In this document: piece by piece, positions 34,986 through 43,596 of the stretch
Position numbering within the stretch: position 1 is the first letter of the stretch
How the letters are laid out: each line of letters begins with the position of its first letter
DNA from: JBBQRS01 sp038214535
Lineage (GTDB): Bacteria > Chloroflexota > Anaerolineae > CG2-30-64-16
Direction: 5' to 3'
Length of the DNA: 64,000 nt
Assembly (NCBI GenBank): GCA_038214535.1
Contig: JBBQRS010000007.1
Span: 12,275 to 76,274 of the forward strand
Position numbers and translations under genes: made by a program
The notes under the pieces: generated by a model
What the model was told of the DNA's origin: nothing
Database searches by the model: none
What the model saw: only the letters and a program-made list of their open reading frames with translations

Positions 34986-37487
34986 ATGCTTGGGGCATTC
35001 TCCTGGTGGCTCGTCAGCCTCCTGATGGGGCTTGCGGCATTGCCGTTGGCGTGGCGGCTGCTGAGCCGGTTGCCGTCGCGCGGTTACGCCGCGAGCAAGG
35101 CGTTGGGCCTGTTGCTGACCGCCTACGTGCTGTGGATCGGCGCGTCCTTCCGGTTGCTTCCCAACGATCTCGGCGGCATCCTGATCGCGCTGGGGATCGT
35201 CACCGGGTTATCGCTCTGGTTGGGGCGCGAGGGCTGGCAGCGCGACGCGGACGGGGTGCGCCCGCTGGTGGCCTGGCTGCGGAGGGAGCGCGGGCTGATC
35301 CTGAGCGTCGAGGCGCTTTTCCTCGTCGCGTTCGCCCTGTGGACGGTCTTCCGGGCGTATAACCCCGAAATCGCGGGCACCGAGAAGCCGATGGAGTTCG
35401 CCTTCATCAACGGCGTGCTGCGCAGCAACGCGTTTCCGCCGCAAGACCCGTGGCTTTCGGGCTATGCCATCAGCTATTATTACTTTGGCTACGTGATGCT
35501 GGGGATGCTGATCCGGTTGACCGGCGTGGACCCCGCGGTCGGGTTCAACCTCGGCGTGGCGCTCTGGTTCACGTTGACGCTGGTCGGCGCGTTCGGCGTG
35601 GCATATGATCTGACGGCGCTGGCGCGGCGTGAGACTGCGCGCAGGATCGGCCCGCTGGCTGTCGGGGGGCTGGGTGCGCTCTTTGTGGGCATCCTGGGCA
35701 ACCTGCAAGGGTTGGTCGAGCTTGCTTACAACCGCCAATTGGTCCCGGAGGGCTGGATCCGCTGGCTCGACATCAAAAATCTCACCGCCGCACCGCCGTC
35801 GCCCGCCTGGACTGAGCAATTCTGGTGGTGGTGGCGCGCCTCGCGCGTGATCCACGACAAAGACCTGTTGGGCAACTCCGTCGAGGTGATTGACGAGTTC
35901 CCGTTCTTCAGCTTCCTGCTGGGCGACCTGCACCCGCACGTGCTGGGGCTGCCCTTCGTGTTGCTGGCGGTTGCCGTGGCGCTACACGTCGCGCTGTCGG
36001 GACTGTCCAGGCTTGAATCACGCGGGGGCAGGCTGACGCGCTTCGGGGTGATTGACATAACAGGAATGGGCGCGTCGGGCCTGGCCTTGCTCGCGGTGAT
36101 TTTCGGCGCGCTGGCCTTCCTGAACACCTGGGATTACCCGATGTATCTGGCTTTGTTTACAGGCGCTTTTTTCATCAGTGTGGCCTTGCGCGAGGGGCTG
36201 AGTTGGGGCGCGCTCTGGCGCTCGGCGCTGGGTGGGGCGGTGGTCGGCGTGTTAGGGTGGATCGCCTATTTCCCGTTCTATGTGGGGTTCCAGTCGCAGT
36301 TGGGCGGCGTGCTGCCGAACCTGCTCGCGCCAAGCCGCTTGAGCCAGTTCTTCGTGATGTTCGGTCCGTTCCTGGTGATTGTCGTCTTCTACATGTTACT
36401 GCTGTCGCGTCGCGTCGAGGGTTTGACGCGCCGCTTCCTGATTGCCTTGCCCGTGACTCTGCTGGGACCGCTGGTTCTGGCCGGGCTGGTCACGCTGCTC
36501 CTGGGGCTGCTGCCGCAGGGCAAAACGTATGCGCAAAACCTCCTGAGCGACCCGGCGGTGCAGCAGATTGTCGGCGGTAGCCGCGTTGCCGATCTTGCCG
36601 CGTATGCCGTTCGGCTGCGCGCGGCGACCCCGTGGACCTTCCTCGCATTGGCACTGTTGCTGGCCTGGGTGGGCGCGCTGTTGTGGTCGCTGGCGGCCCG
36701 CGCGCAGTCGCTCAACGGCGAGGGGCGTTCGGCGCAACCGCTGGATGTGGCCGACATGTTCGCCGTGCTGATGATCGGGCTGGCGCTGCTGCTGACTCTC
36801 ACGGTCGAGTTCGCCTATCTGCGCGACCTGTTCGGCACGCGCATGAACACGGTATTCAAGCTCTACTATCAGGCGTGGATCTTGCTCGCGCTGGCCTCCG
36901 CCTATGGGCTAGGGCGGTTGGTCATGAGTGAGGCGGCCGTGCTGTTCAAGGTTCCGGCGGTTGGTTTCGCCGCCCTGCTGATCGCCGCGGGCCTGATCTA
37001 TCCGGTCGCCGCGACGCCGAACAAGGCCAACGCGTTCAAATCCGAGCCGACGCTCGATGGGCTGGCCTTCATGCGACAGAACCAGCCCGCTGACGTGGCG
37101 GCGATCGAATGGATTCGCGCCAACGTCAATCCGGCCGCGGTTGTGGTAGAGTCAAGCGGCGGTTCATACAGCACCGAAGGTGCCGGGCGCGTCTCCATGT
37201 CAACGGGCAATCCTACGCTGCTTGGCTGGGATTTTCACGAGATGCAATGGCGCGGCGACGCCTACGGCGAACTGGTGGCGGGCCGCCCCGAGGCGCTGGA
37301 TCAGATTTACCGACTCGCGCCGGCCGAGGAGTTGACCGCCCTGCTCGACCGCTGGAACGCGAAATTCGTTTACGTGGGTGACCTGGAGCGCAACAAGTTC
37401 GGGGTGAGCGACGCAACGTTGAGCCGCCTCGACCGCGTCTTGCGCCGGGTCTATGACCGGGACGGCGTTATCATCTATGCACGCTGA
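34986..37487 (+). CDS. YYY (DUF2298) membrane protein without PMT half
   Basis: An 833-residue multi-spanning protein equivalent to the C-terminal halves of the two preceding genes: EKPMEFAFINGVLRSNAFPP, YAISYYYFGYVML, FLLGDLHPHVLGLPFVLL, TRMNTVFKLYYQAW and a soluble end with FVYVGDLERNKFG. The N-terminal GT-C half is absent, showing that the YYY module can stand alone. ATG 34986 is used; a TTG directly before it (34983) is less likely. No catalytic residues are known for the family. The conserved D-L-H-P/A-H motif and R-M-N-T-V-F-K motif shared by all three copies are the best candidates. Confidence 0.87.
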   Translation: MLGAFSWWLVSLLMGLAALPLAWRLLSRLPSRGYAASKALGLLLTAYVLWIGASFRLLPNDLGGILIALGIVTGLSLWLGREGWQRDADGVRPLVAWLRRERGLILSVEALFLVAFALWTVFRAYNPEIAGTEKPMEFAFINGVLRSNAFPPQDPWLSGYAISYYYFGYVMLGMLIRLTGVDPAVGFNLGVALWFTLTLVGAFGVAYDLTALARRETARRIGPLAVGGLGALFVGILGNLQGLVELAYNRQLVPEGWIRWLDIKNLTAAPPSPAWTEQFWWWWRASRVIHDKDLLGNSVEVIDEFPFFSFLLGDLHPHVLGLPFVLLAVAVALHVALSGLSRLESRGGRLTRFGVIDITGMGASGLALLAVIFGALAFLNTWDYPMYLALFTGAFFISVALREGLSWGALWRSALGGAVVGVLGWIAYFPFYVGFQSQLGGVLPNLLAPSRLSQFFVMFGPFLVIVVFYMLLLSRRVEGLTRRFLIALPVTLLGPLVLAGLVTLLLGLLPQGKTYAQNLLSDPAVQQIVGGSRVADLAAYAVRLRAATPWTFLALALLLAWVGALLWSLAARAQSLNGEGRSAQPLDVADMFAVLMIGLALLLTLTVEFAYLRDLFGTRMNTVFKLYYQAWILLALASAYGLGRLVMSEAAVLFKVPAVGFAALLIAAGLIYPVAATPNKANAFKSEPTLDGLAFMRQNQPADVAAIEWIRANVNPAAVVVESSGGSYSTEGAGRVSMSTGNPTLLGWDFHEMQWRGDAYGELVAGRPEALDQIYRLAPAEELTALLDRWNAKFVYVGDLERNKFGVSDATLSRLDRVLRRVYDRDGVIIYAR

Positions 37488-37491
37488 GAAC

Positions 37492-39369
37492 ATGACAGCT
37501 TACCCTTCTGACGCGAGGATCGGTTACCCCAACGGTATCGTTTCCCGCGCTGGCGCGTGGCTGACGGTCGAGCGCGTCGCTTATGGCGGCCTGCTCGCCG
37601 TCGCGTTGGCGTTGCGATTGCTCGGGCTGGGGCAGTCGCCGCTGGGGCCGGGGGAGGCGGAGCGGGCGATGCAAGCGCTGAACGCCGCGCGAGCACTGCC
37701 TTTCGATCTCACCGGCGTGGACCCGGCGCTGTATTCGCTGCAACGTTTGCTCTTCACTCTATTCGGCGCAAGCGACTTCGCGGCGCGTTTTTGGCCCGCG
37801 GTGTTGGGTGGGCTTGCGGTGTTGTGCTTCTATGCATTTCGGCGGCGGCTGGGCCGGCCCGGCGCGCTGATGGCGGCGGCGCTGTGGGCGATTTCCCCGA
37901 TGGCCGTGTTCGCCGGCCGGCTCGGTTATGGCGACGCGTTGGTTCCTTCGCTGGCGCTGGCGACGGCTGCCGCGCTCGAGCTAGTGTGGCAACGTACTTA
38001 TCACCTGCCTCATGAGGCGGGTGAAGCGCGCGCCGTGCGGCGCGATACGATCCTGGCCGCGTCGGCGCTGGGCCTGATGCTGGCGTCCGGCGGCGCCGCC
38101 TACACAGTGCTGGCGATGGCGATCATCCCCGCGCTGATCTGGCATCATGCGACGCGCCGGATGTGGCAGGCGATTGCGCCCCACTGGAAGGCCGCGGCGC
38201 TTGCATTTGGCGCCACCTTTGCCCTGTCCGCGACTTTTGTATTTACCACGCCCGAAGGGCTTGCGGCCGCGGCCGCGCTGCCCGGCATCTGGGCGCGCGA
38301 TCTGATCCCGTGGGCGGGCGAATACCCGGCCTACGAACTCGTGGGCAGGCTGGTGATGACCGAGATTGTGACGCTCGCCCTGGGGATGGTCGGGCTGGGG
38401 ATTGCGATTCGCAGGCGCAACGCCTTCGGCATGGTTGCGGGTCTGGCAGCCGGGGTTGCCCTGTTGCCAATGATTGTCGGGCGCGGGCGTCACCCGCTGG
38501 ACCTCGTTCTCGTCGTGCTGCCGTTGGTATTTCTGGCCGGGCCGGTGGGTGCGCGGGTGTTCGGCAATTTCACGCGTTGGTGGTCATCGCTCGATGCGGT
38601 GCTGCTGGCCGTGGTGAACCTGATCCTTCTGATCGCTGCGGTGTTCTGTCTGGCGGGCGCGTTCAACCCGGCGAACACCGACAGTTGGCGCCAGGTTTAT
38701 CTTATCGTCGGGTCGCTCACGCTGATCCTGGCAGTGTTGCAGTGGTTCATCTACGGCATTCTCGGCGACTGGACGACGGTCGCCCGCGTCGCGCCGTTTG
38801 TCCCGCTGGTGCTGGGCCTGTCGTGGATGCTTTCGCAATCTATCGGCATAGGTATGGATCACGGCGCGTGGCGGCAGGCGAACCCCTTGCATCAATCTAC
38901 TGGCGCAGGGTATGCTGATCTGGCGAATGAGCTACGTAGCGTGGCGGCGCTGAACGGCCGCGGCGACCGCGAGGTGTCTGTAGACCTGGTGCTTTCGCCG
39001 GGGCGTGACGCCGCGCTGGAACCGGTCTTGCTGTGGCTGTTGCGCGATTATCCGATGGTGCAGCGGTCAGCCGCCGTCCCGCTTAACCCTGCGCCCATCG
39101 TCATCACAACGACGGAGGCGCAGCCTGCGCTGGTCAACAGTTATGGCGGCGCGGATTTTAGCGTCCTCGAACGCTGGACGCCTGCGATGCTGGAGAGCGC
39201 CTACGCGCGCTTGCGCTGGGTGCTCTTCCATGAGGCGCGCATCCCACCGGAAACCACGAGTGCGGTGCTGTGGGTGCGTCGCCCGCAGCCGTCTCCGGCG
39301 GGCGACGCGACGACTGATTTTCCTGAATTATTGCCGGAGCTTCCGGCAGAATCCGGCCCGGTACCCTGA
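37492..39369 (+). CDS. GT39/PMT-like membrane glycosyltransferase
   Basis: A 625-residue protein with about 12 hydrophobic helices. The first loop reads SPLGPGEAERAMQALNAAR, where the usual Asp-Glu of GT-C enzymes appears as Gly-Glu-Ala-Glu, so catalysis may depend on a different acidic residue. Later segments (LRLLGLGQSPLG, FYAFRRRLGRPGALMAAAL, ISPMAVFAGRLGYGDAL) match the PMT_2 pattern. ATG 37492 lies just after the previous stop; ATG 37477, overlapping that stop, is an alternative. The TIGR03663-type gene follows with TGATG overlap, so the two are coupled. The substrate is unknown. Confidence 0.8.
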   Translation: MTAYPSDARIGYPNGIVSRAGAWLTVERVAYGGLLAVALALRLLGLGQSPLGPGEAERAMQALNAARALPFDLTGVDPALYSLQRLLFTLFGASDFAARFWPAVLGGLAVLCFYAFRRRLGRPGALMAAALWAISPMAVFAGRLGYGDALVPSLALATAAALELVWQRTYHLPHEAGEARAVRRDTILAASALGLMLASGGAAYTVLAMAIIPALIWHHATRRMWQAIAPHWKAAALAFGATFALSATFVFTTPEGLAAAAALPGIWARDLIPWAGEYPAYELVGRLVMTEIVTLALGMVGLGIAIRRRNAFGMVAGLAAGVALLPMIVGRGRHPLDLVLVVLPLVFLAGPVGARVFGNFTRWWSSLDAVLLAVVNLILLIAAVFCLAGAFNPANTDSWRQVYLIVGSLTLILAVLQWFIYGILGDWTTVARVAPFVPLVLGLSWMLSQSIGIGMDHGAWRQANPLHQSTGAGYADLANELRSVAALNGRGDREVSVDLVLSPGRDAALEPVLLWLLRDYPMVQRSAAVPLNPAPIVITTTEAQPALVNSYGGADFSVLERWTPAMLESAYARLRWVLFHEARIPPETTSAVLWVRRPQPSPAGDATTDFPELLPELPAESGPVP

Positions 39370-42300
39370 TGTCAACGATGGAGTATTCGCAGATGATGGA
39401 GGAACTCGCTCCTGTGACCGTGCAGGAACCCCAACCTGCGCCTGGCTTGCTGGATCGCTCATTTTTGCACCTGACCCGCTGGGACTTCGAGAAGACGCTC
39501 TGGGTGATTATTATCGCGGTCGCGTTTCTGACGCGCGTGATCGGGCTGGGTGACCGCGCCATGAGCCATGACGAGAGCCTGCACACGGTCTATTCCTGGA
39601 AATTGTTCGACGGGCAGGGTTATCAACACCAGCCGATGATGCACGGCCCGCTGAAGTTTATCCTGAACGCAGGCAGCTATTACCTCTTCGGCGTCAACGA
39701 CTGGAGCGCGCGCATTCAGGTGGCGCTGTTCGGGGTGTTGATGGTCGCGTTCGTGTGGCTGCTGCGACCCTGGCTGGGACGTGTCGGCGCGCTGATGGTG
39801 GCGGCGATTTATACGATTTCACCGGCATTACTCTATCACAGCCGCTATATTCGCGACGAGGTGATCCTGTGTTCTCTGCTGGTGCTCCTCGTTGCCGGGA
39901 TGTTCCACTACCTCAAGACGCGCAAGGAAAAATGGCTGCTCCTCGTCGCGGCGACGCTCGCGCTGGCGTTCCTGACGATGGAGGCGTCCTTCATCTTCGG
40001 GGGCGTCTTCGGCATCTTCCTGATTCTCGTCTTGTTCGCGCAACTCTGGCGCAGCGAGTGGCCTGTGGGTGACCGGCGGCGCTCCTATCGCATCCTGATC
40101 GGCGCGGGCGTGCCCGCCCTGATCGTTGGCATCGCGGTGTTGATGTTCAAGCAGCGCGTGCCCGGCATGGTGGCCGCCGGGTTAGGCGGGGCGTTGCTTC
40201 TGCTGGGCATCGCTCTGGTGATCCTCGCGTGGCGCAAGGTGCTGCACGTCTTCGCCGAGCTTGACCTGATTATCCTGTTCGGCACGCTGGTTCTGCCGTT
40301 CGCATCGGCTATCGTGCTCAAGGTCCTGGGTTGGGAGATCAGCCAGTTCAACAATCCGGGTCAGATCACGCTCTCGGCGGTGTGGCAGGGCGCACTGGTG
40401 ATGTTGGTGCTCTTCATCGTCAGCGCCCTGATCGGCTGGTTCTGGCTGGGGATGCGCTGGGTGACCGCGGCAGCGGTGTTCTGGGCGATTGCGCTGCTCT
40501 TCTACACCACCTTCTTCACCAACGGCCAGGGGATCGGCACGGGCATTATCGGTTCGCTGGGCTATTGGATTGACCAGCAAGAGGTGATGCGCGGCGGTCA
40601 GCCGTGGTACTACTTCTACATGTTGGTTCCGCTCTATGAGTTTCTCCCGCTCATTCTGAGTATTGGCGGCATCGTTTACTGGCTGCGGACGCGCGTGTTT
40701 GGCCCGCGCGCAATGCCGGAAGCGCCTGGAACTACCGAAGCGATCTCCGTCGCGCCGGGCGACGCGCCCTATGCGCCGCCGATCAGCGTGCAGGCGATCT
40801 TCGAAGCGTTCATGGTCTTCTGGGTGCTCGCCACCTGGGTGGTCTTCACCTACGTGGGTGAGAAGATGGCCTGGCACACCGTCTACTTCGCCACCTCGAT
40901 GGGGTTGTTGGGCGGCTGGTGGCTCGGCAAGCTGATCACCGGCGTCAACTGGAAGACCGCACGCACCGAGGGCGTCGTCGGGCTGATGGCGATGGTTCCG
41001 CTCTTCCTGATCGCGCTCAAGGCGATCTTGCCGACATCTACCCGGCGGCCTTTCGGGGATATGTCGCTGGGTGGGTTGAGCGTGACGTTGCAGTGGGCGC
41101 TGGCGCTGATTTTCGGGCTGGTGCTGCTCTATTTCATCTATGACCGGATCAGCGCCCTGGGCTGGACGCAAAGCCTGCGCGCCATCATGCTGTCGCTGGT
41201 GGCCCTGCTGGGCGTAGCGTCGGTGATCGTTTCCTATCGCTTTAACTTCATCAACTACGACTACGCAACAGAGCCGATGGTCTACGCGCACGGCACGCCC
41301 GATATCAAGCTGGCGTTGGGGCAACTGGAGGAGATCTCACGCAAGACCGCGGGCGATCACCAGCTTCGGTTCGCGTACGATGACGATTCGACCTGGCCGC
41401 TGGAATGGTATTTCCGCGACTACCCGAACAAGGTCTATTACGCGGCCAACCCCAGCCGCGACTCGATGGACGCGCCGGTGGTCTTCGTGGGCGACAAGAA
41501 CCTCTCCAAGGTCAGGCCCTATCTGGGTGACCGCTATCAGGAGTTCAATTATCGCCTCGTTTGGTGGCCCAAAGAGCAGTATAAGGGCGCGACCATCGAG
41601 CGGATCCTCAACGGCATCAAGAACCCGACGACGCGCGGCGAGTTCTGGGATATCGTGTTGCGCCGCAGATGGACCGGCTCGACCGCGGAGTGGGACCCGG
41701 CGCACCGGTTTAGCATGTTTGTGCGCAAGGACGTCGCGGCGCAGGTGTGGGATTGGGGCGCGCCCGCGGCCTCTGAAGCGGCGGCGGCCGGCCAGCCCAG
41801 CGCATACGAGGCCGGTCAGCGTGACATCGCGGCCATCCAGCAGTTGGGCGTCGTCGGCGTCGCCGGCGCGGAATCGGGGCAGTTCAACCTGCCGCGCGCG
41901 GTGACCACGGACGGCGAGGGCCGCATCTACGTGGCAGATTCGGGCAACAACCGGATTCAGGTCTTCAACCCCGATGGCTCGTTCCTGCGCCAGTGGGGCA
42001 GCACTTGCCATCTCGATACGCAAGAAGGCTGTGTGGATGATGGCCGCGGCCAGTTCAACGAGCCATGGGGCATCGCCGTCGGCCTGGATGGCAGCGTCTA
42101 CGTCTCGGATACGTGGAACGGGCGCATCCAGAAGTTCGACAACCAGGGCGCGTTCGTGGGGATGTTCGGTCAGTTCGGCGCGACGAACGGCGAGCTGGGC
42201 GAGCCCAGCTTCTTCTATGGCCCTCGCTCTGTGGTTGTCGGGCAGAACGGCAATGTCTTCATCGTGGATACCGGCAACAAGCGGATCCTCGAACTGAGTC

Positions 42301-42737
42301 CTGACCTGGAATTTGTCAATCAGTACGGCGGCGGCGGCGTGACGGAAGGCCGCTTCGATGAGCCGGTGGGGTTGGCGCAGGATGGCGAAGGCGCGTGGTA
42401 TGTGGCGGACACGTGGAACCGGCGCATCCAGAAGTTCGATGCGGCCTTCAACTACGTGACCCAGTGGCCGATTGATGGCTGGAGCAGTCAGTCGGTGCTG
42501 AACAAGCCGAGCCTCGCCGTGGACCCGCAGCGCAAGATCGTCTACGCCGTTGACCCGGAGAACTACCGCGTGCTGGCGTTCGACACCGACGGCAAGTTCC
42601 TGGCGACCTGGGGCCTTTATGGCATGGACGCGCAGTCGTTCACGATGCCTACCGGCATCTCGGTCGCGCCGGATGGCCGGGTCGTGGTGGCCGACGGCGA
42701 CGCGCATCGCATTATGATATTCCCGCCGCTTGAATAA
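39369..42737 (+). CDS. TIGR03663-type membrane protein fused to NHL beta-propeller
   Basis: A 1,122-residue protein. The N-terminal part (about 35-640) is a multi-spanning GT-C-like region with RAMSHDESLHTVYSWKLFDG, YQHQPMMHGPLKF and LYHSRYIRDEVI, the hallmarks of the TIGR03663 (Agl23-like) family found in Chloroflexota and archaea. The C-terminal part (about 825-1120) carries six NHL repeats, for example DGEGRIYVADSGNNRIQVF and DGSVYVSDTWNGRIQKF, forming a probable six-bladed propeller outside the membrane. The two halves are joined by an Ala-rich linker near 800. The propeller may bind glycan or protein partners. The start ATG 39369 overlaps the preceding stop. Confidence 0.88.
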   Translation: MSTMEYSQMMEELAPVTVQEPQPAPGLLDRSFLHLTRWDFEKTLWVIIIAVAFLTRVIGLGDRAMSHDESLHTVYSWKLFDGQGYQHQPMMHGPLKFILNAGSYYLFGVNDWSARIQVALFGVLMVAFVWLLRPWLGRVGALMVAAIYTISPALLYHSRYIRDEVILCSLLVLLVAGMFHYLKTRKEKWLLLVAATLALAFLTMEASFIFGGVFGIFLILVLFAQLWRSEWPVGDRRRSYRILIGAGVPALIVGIAVLMFKQRVPGMVAAGLGGALLLLGIALVILAWRKVLHVFAELDLIILFGTLVLPFASAIVLKVLGWEISQFNNPGQITLSAVWQGALVMLVLFIVSALIGWFWLGMRWVTAAAVFWAIALLFYTTFFTNGQGIGTGIIGSLGYWIDQQEVMRGGQPWYYFYMLVPLYEFLPLILSIGGIVYWLRTRVFGPRAMPEAPGTTEAISVAPGDAPYAPPISVQAIFEAFMVFWVLATWVVFTYVGEKMAWHTVYFATSMGLLGGWWLGKLITGVNWKTARTEGVVGLMAMVPLFLIALKAILPTSTRRPFGDMSLGGLSVTLQWALALIFGLVLLYFIYDRISALGWTQSLRAIMLSLVALLGVASVIVSYRFNFINYDYATEPMVYAHGTPDIKLALGQLEEISRKTAGDHQLRFAYDDDSTWPLEWYFRDYPNKVYYAANPSRDSMDAPVVFVGDKNLSKVRPYLGDRYQEFNYRLVWWPKEQYKGATIERILNGIKNPTTRGEFWDIVLRRRWTGSTAEWDPAHRFSMFVRKDVAAQVWDWGAPAASEAAAAGQPSAYEAGQRDIAAIQQLGVVGVAGAESGQFNLPRAVTTDGEGRIYVADSGNNRIQVFNPDGSFLRQWGSTCHLDTQEGCVDDGRGQFNEPWGIAVGLDGSVYVSDTWNGRIQKFDNQGAFVGMFGQFGATNGELGEPSFFYGPRSVVVGQNGNVFIVDTGNKRILELSPDLEFVNQYGGGGVTEGRFDEPVGLAQDGEGAWYVADTWNRRIQKFDAAFNYVTQWPIDGWSSQSVLNKPSLAVDPQRKIVYAVDPENYRVLAFDTDGKFLATWGLYGMDAQSFTMPTGISVAPDGRVVVADGDAHRIMIFPPLE

Positions 42738-42754
42738 GATTGACCCGCGACTCT

Positions 42755-42809
42755 CGTAGTCTAGCCCCTTGTGGGCGCTCGCGTAGCGCCCACAAGGGGC
42801 TAGACTACG
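42755..42809. repeat. Palindromic repeat A, copy 3 (perfect)
   Basis: Perfect 25-bp arms (42755-42779 and 42785-42809) around a CGCGT loop. It contains TCTAGCCCCTTGTGGGCG. It lies 17 bases after the NHL gene and upstream of dcd. There is no U-run, so it is not a standard terminator. Confidence 0.97.
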
Positions 42810-42836
42810 GGGTTCTTAGAACAAGGAGCATCGCGC

Positions 42837-43397
42837 ATGGGATTGAAACCCGACCACTGGATTCGGCGCATGGCCGTCGAGCAGCAGATGATCGCGCCGT
42901 ATGAAGACGGCCAGGTACGCGACGGCAAGATTTCATATGGCCTCTCGTCCTACGGTTATGACATCCGCGTCGCCGAGGAGTTCAAGGTGTTCACCGCCGG
43001 CCTGGGCGACTTGACCGTGGTGGACCCCAAGAACCTTAACACACGCGCCATGGTGGATTTTCAGGGCGCAGTCTGTATCATCCCGCCGAATTCGTTCGCC
43101 CTGGCCCGCTCCGTGGAATATTTCCGGATGCCCCGCAACGTGCTGGGGGCGGTGTTGGGCAAGTCCACCTATGCCCGCTGCGGGATCGTCACCAACTTCA
43201 CGCCGCTGGAGCCGGGTTGGGAGGGTTACATCACCATCGAGATCAGCAACACCACCCCGCTGCCCGCGAAAATCTACGCGAACGAAGGGATCGCCCAGGT
43301 GCTATTCTTCGAGGGCGACGAACCCTGCGAAGTATCATACGCGGATAAGAAGGGCAAGTATCAGGGTCAGCAGGGTATCGTTTTGCCCCGGCTTTAG
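42837..43397 (+). CDS. dcd: dCTP deaminase
   Basis: A 186-residue trimeric dUTPase-fold enzyme that deaminates dCTP to dUTP for thymidylate synthesis. Motifs: ISYGLSSYGYDIRVAEEF, VLGKSTYARCGIVTNFTP, and the active-site strand GYITIEISNTTPLPAKIY with the catalytic Glu, then GIAQVLFFEGDEPC. The C-terminal Gly/Gln segment (KGKYQGQQGIVLPRL) that closes over the nucleotide is present. Length is normal. AAGGAG (42823-42828) precedes ATG 42837 by 8 bases. A bifunctional dCTP deaminase/dUTPase is possible; the distinction needs structure-based alignment. Confidence 0.95.
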   Translation: MGLKPDHWIRRMAVEQQMIAPYEDGQVRDGKISYGLSSYGYDIRVAEEFKVFTAGLGDLTVVDPKNLNTRAMVDFQGAVCIIPPNSFALARSVEYFRMPRNVLGAVLGKSTYARCGIVTNFTPLEPGWEGYITIEISNTTPLPAKIYANEGIAQVLFFEGDEPCEVSYADKKGKYQGQQGIVLPRL

Positions 43398-43406
43398 AGC
43401 TAACTG

Positions 43407-43471
43407 CCGGATTGGAGGCTTCAGCCGATTTCGCTCGTTGCGCGTTGAACCGGCTGAAGCCTCTAATCCGG
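43407..43471. repeat. Palindromic repeat C, copy 2
   Basis: 21-base arms (43407-43427 and 43451-43471, 20 of 21 matching) around a 23-base centre; includes GGAGGCTTCAGCCG. It lies ten bases after the dcd stop. Confidence 0.9.
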
Positions 43472-43505
43472 GCATGTTATCAATTCCCCAACCGTAAAAA
43501 AGTGC

Positions 43506-43534
43506 TTGACCGCGCCGTCGCGGGAGAGTACAAT
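43506..43534 (+). promoter_or_regulatory. Sigma-70-like promoter for sucCD
   Basis: TTGACC (43506-43511), 17-bp spacer, TACAAT (43529-43534), about 60 bases before TTG 43597. Confidence 0.75.
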
Positions 43535-43596
43535 GATAAGCGAGTTGTGACGCCTGTTTCTTGTGTGTTGGCCCCTGTCACCAAGGAGACTCACTG

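Noticed and set aside
42755..42809. Intrinsic terminator
   Set aside because: The hairpin is perfect but no U-run follows on either strand, and related copies behave as dispersed repeats.
43561..43596. sucC start at 43561
   Set aside because: The conserved N-terminus KLHEYQ begins at the TTG 43597, with AAGGAG at the right distance; the extra residues match nothing.
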